Below, piece by piece: positions 8,735-17,900 of a DNA stretch of 64,000 bases. The notes beneath the pieces are model-generated. The model was given only the letters and a program-made list of their open reading frames with translations. It ran no database searches and was not told the DNA's origin. Each line of letters starts with the position of its first letter. The stretch's first letter is position 1. The stretch spans positions 2,914,001 through 2,978,000 of the forward strand of contig OZ220224.1 in the NCBI GenBank assembly GCA_964291485.2, written 5' to 3'. The stretch comes from Kistimonas sp964291485. GTDB lineage: Bacteria; Pseudomonadota; Gammaproteobacteria; Pseudomonadales; Endozoicomonadaceae. The translations under genes and the position numbers were made by a program.

Positions 8735-8963
8735 AACAGTTTCTCCTGCTAATTGAGATCTCCCTGATCAGAGGTGATGAATAAAAAATGGCATTGGATA
8801 GCAGGTGTAGCGTTTACCGCCAAAGACGGTAACTACAGGAATGGTAGAGTACACACTAATGGGATCAAAGATGGCTGCAATTTTTCCAGCAAATTAATGG
8901 TCTGGATGAAAGGCTTCCCGACAGAAAGACTACAATCAGGAAGCTCAGAAGGGTCTGACAACG

Positions 8964-11018
8964 TTAACTCAGCTTATCCTGACCAGCTTTGTGCATCTTG
9001 AATTCTACTTCCGACACCAGCTTTTCTGCATCAACCTCGGAAATGACACCTTCATGCGACAAAGCAGTCAGGCTGTTGCGCTGTTTGTTCAGCAGGATAC
9101 GCAGTGCCGTATGCGTTTCAATTTTCGCAACAATTTCAGGAGAAAGAGACTTGGTATTATCAAGCGCTGCTTCCCCCAATTGAATATTACGTTCCATATC
9201 CCTCAGAGCGGCATCCCTGTCCTTTTCTGACATGGATAAGCTTTTCGCCAGTGCAATCGTCTGCTGGTTCGCTGCCAGAAGACCACGTGCGCTCTCGTAA
9301 ATCAGAACCTGTTGCATGTAACGGTATTGTGTTGCGTAGCGTCTAATCAAAGGAATAGACGCCATATGCTCAATCCATTTCGGTACAAGCCAGCTTTTTT
9401 CCAGATGCGGGCGAGGCGCTATTTTCGGTTCCCCGTCCAAGGCCTGCTCAATAGCTGTCACCAGCAACGTAGTCGCCTTCTTGCTGAGCAATCCCTGGGA
9501 GAACTGATTCCAGTAATACTGACGCTCAGTTTCCAGCAGTTTTCTCAGATATTCCGTACCGGTTTCCTCTTCCTTACCCTGCTGAGCCAATGTTTCATCA
9601 CTGGGCTTCAAGTCAGACAGTTTGGATTCCACTTTTTCCCAATTCACCATTTGCATCGACGGATCCGACTTCAATGTTCCCTTAAGGGACTCCACATCCT
9701 GATGAATAGCGGATTTTACTTTTTCCAGCGTCTTCTGCTTGGCTTTAGGTAGCTTGTCCAACCCAAGCTTGGCCATAACTAACCGCATCGTGCCACCGTT
9801 AATCACGATAGTCAGGACCACAACACCCGCCGTTAAAAACAGTATTTGATTTCGGATGTCCAAGGGCAGGGAGTCGTTAGCGGCCACCATGAGCGCCAGC
9901 GCCATGGATACGGCACCTCTCAACCCTCCCCACGTTAAAACAATGGCCTTTTCCTTGTTGATGCCAACCCCCAGACGAGAGAGAAACGGCATCAAACCCA
10001 ACACCGCCAATGATCGGATAATCAGCACACCAAGGAATATCACGAAGAGGTAGCCCCAGGAGTCCAGAGAGGCATCTGTTACCCGTGTCGCGACCACCAG
10101 TCCAACAAGGATGAATATCAAGGTATTGAAAAGATACGCCAGTGTCTGCCAGAAATGATGCAGGTGATGGATCACTTCCGGAGAAAAACAGGTTCTGCCA
10201 GGACCTGCATATATCAACGCCAGCGTCACAACGGCCACGATACCTGAGGCATGGAATACATGCTCAGCGACATAGAACACCAGGTAAGGCGTCACCAGGG
10301 TCAAGGTGATCTCTATCAAACTGTCATTAAACACCCGGTTAATAAATATCAAGCTGACGGCACCGACCAGGCATCCCAGAATGATGCCAAGGAAGACAAC
10401 CCTGAAAAATTCAAAAACAACCGTAGGGATGTGCATTTCCGCATTCAACTGTGTCGCCAGGGTCAAAAAGAGGGAGAAAAGAACAATGGCGGTACCATCA
10501 TTGATCAGCGACTCGCCTTCAATCAGCGTCTGCAACCGGGCACGGGAACACATCTCTTTGAGCAGCGCCACCACTGCCACAGGGTCTGTCGCACTGACAA
10601 TCGCCCCGAACATCAAGGCCACCGGAAAACTCCACTCCCAGGGGAGTAGCCACAGCACCATAAAGGCCGTCATACAGGTACAGATGACCAGCCCTGGCAC
10701 AGCTAACAGTGCTATCTGGGAAAACATCCGTTTGAACAGATGCACTTCAAGCTCAAAGGCCGACTCAAACACCAGCGCAGGGAGAAAGATAAACAGTATG
10801 AGATTAGGGTCCAGCGCCGCACCAAGGCGAATCGATAAATTGATTTCTTCGATTGGCTCCCTGATATAGCCCGCCTGCGACATCAACCCAAGCAGTAAGC
10901 CAAACACCAGCAGAGCTACAGAATAAGGAATAGCGGTATTCTTCAACAGAGCCCGGACTGTGACTCCGACGAGAATAGACAGCACCACGAAGACCAGGAT
11001 AAGAAGCGTCGTTTCCAT
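8964..11018 (-). CDS. Na+(K+)/H+ antiporter, CPA1/NhaP type
   Basis: A 684-residue inner-membrane antiporter. About twelve transmembrane segments occupy residues 1-410. They include the family signature FIFLPALVFESAFEL, and GAIVSATDPVAVVALLKE followed by LIEGESLINDGTAIVLFSLF, with the paired acidic ion-binding residues. Then come LTWGGLRGAVSMALAL and roughly 270 cytoplasmic residues. The long charged, helical tail resembles the regulatory domains of longer CPA1 members. It probably exchanges Na+ or K+ for protons for pH or salt homeostasis, fitting a marine bacterium. Monocistronic by spacing; no regulatory site was recognised. Confidence 0.92.
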   Translation of the reverse strand: METTLLILVFVVLSILVGVTVRALLKNTAIPYSVALLVFGLLLGLMSQAGYIREPIEEINLSIRLGAALDPNLILFIFLPALVFESAFELEVHLFKRMFSQIALLAVPGLVICTCMTAFMVLWLLPWEWSFPVALMFGAIVSATDPVAVVALLKEMCSRARLQTLIEGESLINDGTAIVLFSLFLTLATQLNAEMHIPTVVFEFFRVVFLGIILGCLVGAVSLIFINRVFNDSLIEITLTLVTPYLVFYVAEHVFHASGIVAVVTLALIYAGPGRTCFSPEVIHHLHHFWQTLAYLFNTLIFILVGLVVATRVTDASLDSWGYLFVIFLGVLIIRSLAVLGLMPFLSRLGVGINKEKAIVLTWGGLRGAVSMALALMVAANDSLPLDIRNQILFLTAGVVVLTIVINGGTMRLVMAKLGLDKLPKAKQKTLEKVKSAIHQDVESLKGTLKSDPSMQMVNWEKVESKLSDLKPSDETLAQQGKEEETGTEYLRKLLETERQYYWNQFSQGLLSKKATTLLVTAIEQALDGEPKIAPRPHLEKSWLVPKWIEHMASIPLIRRYATQYRYMQQVLIYESARGLLAANQQTIALAKSLSMSEKDRDAALRDMERNIQLGEAALDNTKSLSPEIVAKIETHTALRILLNKQRNSLTALSHEGVISEVDAEKLVSEVEFKMHKAGQDKLS

Positions 11019-11339
11019 GACATTTATCTATATACTGTTTTACTTCACATTAGGTCACCGCTCTGTATTTGCAAACTTTCGAAGGTTGATTCAACACAGC
11101 GCGAAGGCTCGGCCATCACTGCCCACTAATGACAAATGATTTAGCGTAGCCTTACTGCACGCGGCTTAGCCAGATATTGATATACAGGGTCCATTTTGAG
11201 TATTGCGAGAGTAGTCACATCAGTCATAGCGCTACCAGCTACCAACATACACACAGTAACCACAGGGATATTACGATCTTATCGCGTCAGGGCTCGACAA
11301 GAGACGACTAAACACACCCTTCCAGTCAAAATCAGCGGA
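11019..11339. other. Intergenic region, no feature recognised
   Basis: A 321-base gap between the start of the antiporter gene and the terminator of the cold-shock gene. It should hold the antiporter promoter. I see no ORF, RNA gene or clear repeat in it. Confidence 0.4.
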
Positions 11340-11340
11340 T

Positions 11341-11374
11341 AAAAAAAAGGGCAACACCCTAAGGTATTGCCCTT
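11341..11374 (-). terminator. Rho-independent terminator of the cold-shock gene
   Basis: AAGGGCAA (11347-11354) pairs with TTGCCCTT (11367-11374). On the minus strand a run of eight T follows. It sits about 45 bases after the cold-shock stop codon. Confidence 0.88.
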
Positions 11375-11417
11375 CTCTTTTCACTTATACCCTACAGAGT
11401 AAGGAACAAGCTGCTGT

Positions 11418-11624
11418 TTAGATAACTTCGATCTCTTCAGCCTGAGGACCTTTCTGGCCCTGAGTCACTTTGAAGCGTACCTGCTGGCCTTCAGCCAGTG
11501 AACGGAAGCCATCACCCTTGATCTGACGGAAATGGGCAAACACGTCAGGACCGTTTTCCTGAGCGATGAAACCAAAACCTTTCTCGTCGTTGAACCACTT
11601 AACAGTACCGGTAGTAGTAGACAT
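11418..11624 (-). CDS. Cold-shock domain protein, CspA family
   Basis: A 68-residue single cold-shock domain: GTVKWFNDEKGFGFI (RNP1 region), then DVFAHFRQIKGDGF (RNP2 region), ending in QAEEIEVI. The common family motif has DVFVHF; here a V is replaced by A. Such proteins bind single-stranded RNA and DNA and act as RNA chaperones. I chose ATG 11624 (MSTTTG) over the in-frame ATG at 11633 because AAAGGA sits eight bases before it and overlaps the other ATG. The upstream region on the minus strand is long and gene-free, as expected for a structured cold-shock leader. It has its own terminator. Confidence 0.93.
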   Translation of the reverse strand: MSTTTGTVKWFNDEKGFGFIAQENGPDVFAHFRQIKGDGFRSLAEGQQVRFKVTQGQKGPQAEEIEVI

Positions 11625-12136
11625 TAATGTCATCCTTTCTCGTTCAAAATAATAGTGCCTTGCAGCAAGGCGGTTGAGCTAAGAGTAACGCTATTATTTA
11701 TGAAGAACCGGACGAGCTATACCACCCGTAACACACAATCTTGGCATAAAAAATAAAACTCACTTTTAACACTCACCATGTTACAGCAACAATCTGCTAC
11801 AAGTCATAGGTACTATAACCCAGAAAACACCGGACATCGTTACTCGGTTGACCGTTTACCCGTAAAAATTCTCACATTAATCCAAACCGGCTATTTTTTG
11901 TACACTTTATATGGTCTAAAACGACAAAATCAGCCACTTCAGGCACGCCATCTTCGGAAACTACATAACCATTGGATATATGTACAGAAACTAAAATCCT
12001 GACCCCCATATCCAATACTAAATATAGGGTTATTGTAGGGCGCGGAAAAGCTTAAATGTCAGCTATTCTGTAAGAGAAAACAGTGAACTCGGCGGGATGA
12101 GAGGCTGTCATAACGTATTGAAAGCAAAGCCAAAAC
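11625..12136. other. Intergenic region between cold-shock gene and tRNA-Ser
   Basis: About 510 bases, AT-rich. The first 100-150 bases should contain the promoter and 5' leader of the cold-shock mRNA on the minus strand. A 74-codon frame at 11778-12002 on the plus strand lacks a ribosome binding site and family resemblance, so I do not call it. Nothing else recognised. Confidence 0.4.
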
Positions 12137-12141
12137 GAAAA

Positions 12142-12171
12142 AAGGCCCGAAACCGTTAAGTTTCGAGCCTT
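12142..12171 (-). terminator. Terminator downstream of tRNA-Ser
   Basis: AAGGC-CC-GAAAC and GTTTCG-A-GCCTT form a stable stem around CGTTAA. The minus strand then has a run of T. TTTTA also follows on the plus strand, so it can work in both directions. Confidence 0.75.
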
Positions 12172-12179
12172 GTTTTATT

Positions 12180-12270
12180 TGGCGGAGGGACAGGGATTCG
12201 AACCCTGGGAGGGCTATTAACCCTCGCCGGTTTTCAAGACCGGTGCTTTCAACCGCTCAGCCATCCCTCC
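12180..12270 (-). tRNA. tRNA-Ser (anticodon UGA)
   Basis: The minus strand folds as a class II tRNA. The acceptor stem is GGAGGGA/TCCCTCC. The anticodon stem is CCGGT/ACCGG around a loop with TGA at the anticodon positions. A long variable arm (CGAGGGTTAATAGCCCTC) is present, followed by the T arm GGTTCGAATCC, discriminator G and an encoded CCA. The long variable arm and UGA anticodon identify serine. Confidence 0.96.
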
Positions 12271-12413
12271 GGCAGAGCCCTGTGTGCTCAGGACGACGGC
12301 AATAATACTGAAAAATTCTTTAGAGTCAACGGCCTGTCTCTTGAATTCGTCCTGTTCGACGGTATCCTTATCAATAGAACATAAGCAATAGTGATAACTC
12401 AGGGAGTTTTATC

Positions 12414-13079
12414 ATGAACGAGCATCCTACAAATTACGCACAGCGGGAGGTAGGCGTCAGTACGAGCATGAACAGTGTTCTAAGGAACACCTATATGCTT
12501 CTGGGCGCCACCCTTCTATTCAGCGCCATGACTGCCGGTATCGCCATGGCACTGGAAATCAGCCGTATGACGGCTCTGGTTCTCAGTCTGGTGGGCTTCG
12601 GTCTGATCTTTGTTGTTCAGAAGACCGCTGACTCAGCCAAAGGACTGGTGGCGGTTTTTGCCTTCACAGGCGTTCTGGGCGCAGCGCTTGGCCCCATGCT
12701 GAACCACTACCTGTCACTGGCTAACGGCCCCTCGCTGATCTTCCAGGCTCTGGCAGGTACTGCACTGGTTTTCTTTGCACTGTCCGGCTATGTCCTTACA
12801 ACACGTAAGGACTTTTCCTTCATGGGTGGTTTCCTGATGGTTGGCCTGATTGTCGCCATCATCGCCGGTATTGCCCTGATGTTCTTCCATGCACCCGCCG
12901 CTCAACTGGCACTGTCTGCCGGTATCGTGCTGCTGATGTCCGGACTGATCCTGTTTGATACCAGCCGGATCATTCACGGTGGAGAGACCAACTACATCCG
13001 TGCGACCGTGTCTCTGTACCTGAACATCTACAACCTGTTCACGGCTCTGCTGCACCTTCTGGGTGCCAGTGATGATTGA
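12414..13079 (+). CDS. yccA: Bax inhibitor-1/YccA family membrane protein
   Basis: A 221-residue inner-membrane protein with a polar N-terminus of about 23 residues and seven transmembrane helices. It matches E. coli YccA, the BI-1 family protein that interacts with and modulates the membrane protease FtsH. Recognisable parts are MNSVLRNTYMLLGATLLFSA at the start of helix 1, and LILFDTSRIIHGGETNYI followed by SLYLNIYNLFTALLHLL at the C-terminus, both family hallmarks. It lies just upstream of the tus operon, as in many gammaproteobacteria, but a strong terminator separates them. Confidence 0.93.
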   Translation: MNEHPTNYAQREVGVSTSMNSVLRNTYMLLGATLLFSAMTAGIAMALEISRMTALVLSLVGFGLIFVVQKTADSAKGLVAVFAFTGVLGAALGPMLNHYLSLANGPSLIFQALAGTALVFFALSGYVLTTRKDFSFMGGFLMVGLIVAIIAGIALMFFHAPAAQLALSAGIVLLMSGLILFDTSRIIHGGETNYIRATVSLYLNIYNLFTALLHLLGASDD

Positions 13080-13098
13080 TTGACCTGAACCGTCGATG

Positions 13099-13127
13099 AA
13101 AAAGCCCTGCTCAAGCAGGGCTTTTTT
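13099..13127 (+). terminator. Rho-independent terminator of yccA
   Basis: AAAGCCCTGC-TCAA-GCAGGGCTTTTTT: a GC-rich stem with a four-base loop and a T run, 20 bases after the yccA stop. Confidence 0.9.
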
Positions 13128-13235
13128 GTGGGTGACTGAAACATTACACACTATGTTAGAATCCATCTCTCCATTAATTCGTGGGGAAAGAGACACACTT
13201 TGCCACGACTCTAGTCACGATTCTGGATACAAGGA

Positions 13236-13628
13236 ATGCAATACACACTGGCCATCTATGGTGCTCCGTACTCCAGCCAGGCCTGTCAGACTGCACTGAA
13301 TTTTGCCCGCGCCGCCATATACCGTGGTCATAACATCTACAGGGTCTTTTTTTACCAGGATGCTGTCCACACGGCTTCCAGCCTGGCGGTACCGCCCCAG
13401 GATGAATCTCACCTTTATTCAGAATGGGAGACCTTAGCCAAAACCCATAATATCGATATGGTTGTCTGCATTTCTGCCGCCCTGCGACGTGGCATATTGG
13501 ATGAAGCAGAATGCGATCGTTACGAGAAAGTACACAGTAACATTTCACCTGCCTTTACAATTTCTGGACTGGGTCAGTTGGTCGATGGCGCCATCCAGTG
13601 TGACCGTCTGATCACATTTGGAGCCTGA
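13236..13628 (+). CDS. tusD: Sulfurtransferase complex subunit TusD
   Basis: A 130-residue DsrE-fold protein. It is the sulfur-accepting subunit of the TusBCD hexamer, which takes persulfide from TusA and passes it to TusE for 2-thiouridine formation at tRNA wobble position 34. It shows the family start YTLAIYGAPYSSQACQTALNFA, then VFFYQDAVH. The catalytic cysteine is in VVCISAALRRGI, followed by SGLGQLVDGAIQCDRLITFG. First gene of tusDCBE; tusC begins one base after its stop. Confidence 0.95.
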   Translation: MQYTLAIYGAPYSSQACQTALNFARAAIYRGHNIYRVFFYQDAVHTASSLAVPPQDESHLYSEWETLAKTHNIDMVVCISAALRRGILDEAECDRYEKVHSNISPAFTISGLGQLVDGAIQCDRLITFGA

Positions 13629-13629
13629 G

Positions 13630-13986
13630 ATGGCCAAAATCTGTATTATCAGTACACGTCCTCCCTATGGATCAACCTCGGCAAAAGATGCTCTCGATAC
13701 CGCGCTGGTATCCGCTTCCTACGATCAGGATACCAGCCTGGTATTCTTGGGAGATGGCATTTACCAGCTGATGAAGGGGCAGCAACCAGAAGGATTACCA
13801 CAGAAAAATTCCGGAGCCATGTTACAGGCGCTGGAAATCTACGGTATAGAACAGGTATTACTGTGCAGTGAAGATATGGTTGAACGAGGCCTGCAGGAAA
13901 AGGATCTGATTATCTCCGTCCAACTGCTAAACCGAATGGCTATCGCTGAATGGCTTGCTGATCAGGATAGAGTCTTTAACTTTTAG
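13630..13986 (+). CDS. tusC: Sulfurtransferase complex subunit TusC
   Basis: A 118-residue DsrF homologue. Landmarks are ISTRPPYGSTSAKDALDTAL near the start, VFLGDGIYQLMKGQQP in the middle, and an ALEIYGIEQVLLCSED segment. It is a structural part of the TusBCD complex. ATG 13630 is preferred: GGAG lies just upstream within the end of tusD, and the stop-start spacing indicates coupled translation. An in-frame TTG at 13618 lies within tusD. Confidence 0.93.
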   Translation: MAKICIISTRPPYGSTSAKDALDTALVSASYDQDTSLVFLGDGIYQLMKGQQPEGLPQKNSGAMLQALEIYGIEQVLLCSEDMVERGLQEKDLIISVQLLNRMAIAEWLADQDRVFNF

Positions 13987-14010
13987 TCGTTACCCAACCT
14001 TTTAGTAACT

Positions 14011-14316
14011 ATGACAACACTGCACACAATCAACAAACCTGTGCAAACCAGCGCAGCGCTGAATAATGCCCAAGCGGCATTGCTACCCGGCGATACACTG
14101 TTGTTTATCGAGGATGGTGTCCTTTCACTCATGAACGGTAGCCAATCGAACAGCCTCATTAAAGAATTGAACGAAAAGCACCCTGTAACGGCCTTGTTAG
14201 CCGATATTGAGGCTCGTGGATTGAGTCATCATATGCCTGAGTGGGTTAAAATCGTCGATTACAACGGCTTTGTTGAACTGACCGAAACACATGCGAAAAC
14301 CCTGAGCTGGACCTGA
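14011..14316 (+). CDS. tusB: Sulfurtransferase complex subunit TusB
   Basis: A 101-residue DsrH homologue, third gene of the sulfur-relay operon. It has the TLHTINKP start, LLPGDTLLFIEDGVLSLMNG, and the C-terminal KIVDYNGFVELTETHAKTLSW typical of TusB. It completes the TusBCD hexamer. The Shine-Dalgarno is weak, 24 bases after tusC, so translation probably depends on the polycistronic mRNA. Confidence 0.92.
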   Translation: MTTLHTINKPVQTSAALNNAQAALLPGDTLLFIEDGVLSLMNGSQSNSLIKELNEKHPVTALLADIEARGLSHHMPEWVKIVDYNGFVELTETHAKTLSWT

Positions 14317-14323
14317 TTTACAC

Positions 14324-14659
14324 ATGAACACCCTAATCGTGAACGAAGACATCATTCCATTGGATAAAGAGGGTTATCTGACCAACCTGGATGACTGGAA
14401 TCCCGATGTCGCAGAGGCACTCGCCAAACAGGCTGGTATCACGTTAACACCGGCCCACTGGGAAATCCTCGACTCAATAAGAACCTTTTACAAAACCTAT
14501 GATCTTTCACCCAGCCAGCGGCCCTTCGTTAAACATATTGCGAATACGTTAGGTAGCGATAAAGGGAAAAGTATTTACCTGATGAAGCTGTTCCCCGAAA
14601 GTCCGGCCAAACTGGCAGCCCGAATTGCAGGTTTACCACGCCCGTCAAACTGTTTTTGA
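14324..14659 (+). CDS. tusE: Sulfur relay protein TusE (DsrC family)
   Basis: A 111-residue DsrC-family carrier that receives persulfide from TusBCD and hands it to the tRNA thiolase MnmA. The conserved DKEGYLTNLDDWN start, the HWEILDSIRTFYKTYDLSP core and the C-terminal GLPRPSNCF are present, with the essential cysteine as penultimate residue. Only one C-terminal cysteine is visible, as in TusE rather than in the two-cysteine DsrC of sulfur oxidisers. Seven bases after tusB; last gene of the operon. Confidence 0.95.
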   Translation: MNTLIVNEDIIPLDKEGYLTNLDDWNPDVAEALAKQAGITLTPAHWEILDSIRTFYKTYDLSPSQRPFVKHIANTLGSDKGKSIYLMKLFPESPAKLAARIAGLPRPSNCF

Positions 14660-14913
14660 ACTGCCAGCCTCTATCCAAGGGGGCTGCGTAAGTGCAAATA
14701 ATAAATCACAAAATTCAAATCCAGCATAACAAAGTATCACTTCGCCAAACCTGCCTTGATGCAGGATCAAAATATGGCAGTAAATGATAACAACATTGTT
14801 TTTAGCGAGATTCAATGTATAAAAGGCATAATAAGAAGTAACCACTTTGTCATATAAAAGTCGTTAATAACTAAACATAATACTACGGATGTCAGCAAGC
14901 CATATTGAAAAGC

Positions 14914-17900
14914 ATGTTAGAACAACCCACTCGACTTATAGCAGTAAGCATCAAAGCAAGCGAAAATTATTTTGTAAAACCAGACGTGGAACATGAGCCA
15001 CAAATACCACGTGAATTTTATCTTGAAATAAAAAGGCTCGACTGCCTAATCCCTGACCTTAGTCAACTATCTCTAAAAGATATATATGACTACATCCCAT
15101 ATGTCATCAGTGTTTTAGTAAAACACCAGAATCCAGAAAAAAGACCAATCCTTGATGGCGGTCATGCTTTATATCATCATCTTACGACAAAACTAAAAGA
15201 TTGTTTTGATGAATATATTCAATTTTATAGCTCAAGAGAAACAACCAAAACAGATGGATTAATTCCTACCCCTTTTCTAACAGATATTGATTTACTAGAT
15301 CGCTATTACTCATCACTGGATAGTGATATTAAAGAAGACTTTCTAAAGGATTTAGCAACATGTATCGACTATGGATTAGGAAGTTATCGTAACCTCGTGG
15401 CTGCAATCTTGTCAGATCCTGTAGAAATCAGTGATTTTGAAACCTATAAGAACAGGAGTGACAAAAATCAAAGAGTTACCATCAGAAGAACACTGAAGTC
15501 GAGATCTCTGAGCATTGTAAGCTTAAAATACCCTTACATACACAAACCAGGAGCAGATCCCATACTAGATGGAACATTCATCATTCGTGTTGACTTTAAT
15601 TATGGATCAAGGCATCTTGAAGCACACCACAGCCAAAATGTTTCGATAAACGGTCATGAAACATTAATGCCCGTCAGATCATTGGAGCGTATATTATTCA
15701 ACCACTATTATTCGTTAAAATATAATCCCCCAGGCGAAAAAACTGCAAGGAAATTCAGTAACCGTCTCCAACTAATCCAATATGCCATTGACAAAGGAAT
15801 AGATACTGGATTATCAGATCTAACTAAATTCTTTATAAAAGACGCATTAACAATAGGCCCCTTCACGATACAACCTGAGGAGACAACATTAGTTTTAACC
15901 GAAGTTGAAGGAGGCTTTGATTATGCGAATACGGTATGTTTTAGAAAACAAAAAGCATCAACACAACAAGAAAATCGTGATCGTGAAAGAATTCCGTCAC
16001 CTTTGAAAGAATTAAAAGAAGTAACGACTCTAGTAGAAAAAAGGCCTCCTGATTCAGAACCTGTATCCGTACCACAAATAGTCGACCCAACTATTCAGCA
16101 CGCTCATAAATTAAGAGGTAAATATGAAATTGAACCTGAAGAAAGAGCACAAACCGAATTAACAGTGAATACCGGAACAGCAAAAATTGAACCTGAATTG
16201 CTAGTCAGCCCCGAATCAAAAATGATTGCTACAGCCTTTGCAACGACGGATGTTGTACAAGATGCCCTTTCAAAACAGGCAGAAAGGCTGAATATACCAG
16301 GATTAGATATAAAACTTGGAACACCACCATCAACTACAGAACCAGAAGATGATAGTGATGAAACGCAAGTAGCAGTTGATCCTGCACCAGCAAGAGTTAG
16401 AGCCGAGCTGATATTGGTGCCAGAACCTGAAATGATCGATACATCCGCTGCAAGTGCAGCTCTGGTTCGAGAAGTTCCACCAAAAGAGAGAGAATGGCTG
16501 AAAATACCAAGGGTAGATGAAAAAACTGGAACACCACCAACAACAAAAACAAAAGATAACGGTGATGAAACAGAATTAGCAGTTGATGCAGAATCGCCAA
16601 GAGTTGGAACCGAACTGATAGTAATAGCAGAACCAGAAATGATCGATGCATCCGGTGTGACTGCAGCCATTGTGCAAGAAGTTCCATCAAAGGAAATAGA
16701 AGAACTGGATATACCCGAGTCAGAAGCAGAGATTGGAGCACAACTCCTACCAACAACAAAATCTAAAGCTAGTGCAGATGTAATGGAAGACCAGGAAGTC
16801 GCTTTAATCTGTGATCCTGCATTAGAGCTTGCTAAGGACACACTTAGCTCAACCAGTCGTTCCCCTACCAGTATGTCACCCACATTATCAGTGACAACCG
16901 ATATACTAGGCAGCATAAGCTCACTAGAGGAAGCAGGTATAGAAGCCGATTTCGCGAGTGAGGAAAAAACAATACCTTCAGAAGCACCACTGTCGAAACA
17001 CAAGCAAAAACAACTGAGAAAAAGGAAAACACATAAAGGGAAAGAAAAACGACGTAAAGATGCCAGCAAAAAAGAGACGCCAAAAACTGCTATAGATAAA
17101 AAGGGTCAGCCTGCAACACTTACTCAACAAGAAGTAATAAGCAGTCAGGAACAAGCAACCGCAGAGACAATCATACTCAGTGAAAAAGAAGCCGCATCGG
17201 AAAAACCGCAAGAAAAGACACAAGCTCTTGCAACAGAGACTCCTGATACAAAATCAGAAGCCACTCCCGCACAGCAGCCTAAAACACCAGAAGCCCCCTC
17301 CGTCAAACGAAAAGTCCGTGTACCGCTGCAACAAAGGAGCCCAGACGAATTAATGAAATTCATACAAGAGAGCGTTAGCAGCTTGCAAACCACTGTTTTT
17401 AGAGAGAGGCGTATTTTTTCGCCATCAGAAATGAGACAATTACTGGTAGATCTTACCGATGAAGAAGAGCATATCAAAGTACTTATCACTGTATGCGAAA
17501 CAGGTTTATCAAAAAAACAACGTGCAAAGTGGAGAACACGACTTAATAATTTGTCAGGGGTAGTAAGGCAATCCAGTATTAACATAGAGAAATTAATAGT
17601 ACAGATAGAAAGCATTAAAAAAAAACAGGTAGACACTGGATTTATTCCTCAAATCAGAGAACGGTCGAATGTTAGAACTGAGTTCATCATTAAAATTGAA
17701 AACCTTTTGTCATCCCAAAAGACTGAATTATCAACGCCTGTAAAGATAAAACCAGAAAGTAAGCAAAAAACAACCGAACCGTTTGATCGTACTATAAAAG
17801 ATATTGAACAAATATTACTAACAAAATTGCAAACGCTTCAAGAATTACACCTACAAAAAGCAAATAAGCTACCCTTATCAAAAGAACAAAGTGGAACACT

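Noticed and set aside
11778..12002. A 74-codon open frame between the cold-shock gene and tRNA-Ser
   Set aside because: No ribosome binding site, no recognisable family, and it lies in the expected leader and promoter region of the divergent cold-shock gene.
16104..17069. A 321-codon open frame on the minus strand inside gene A
   Set aside because: A by-product of the repetitive, low-complexity codons of gene A; Ser/Val-rich, no start signal, and gene A is continuous across it.
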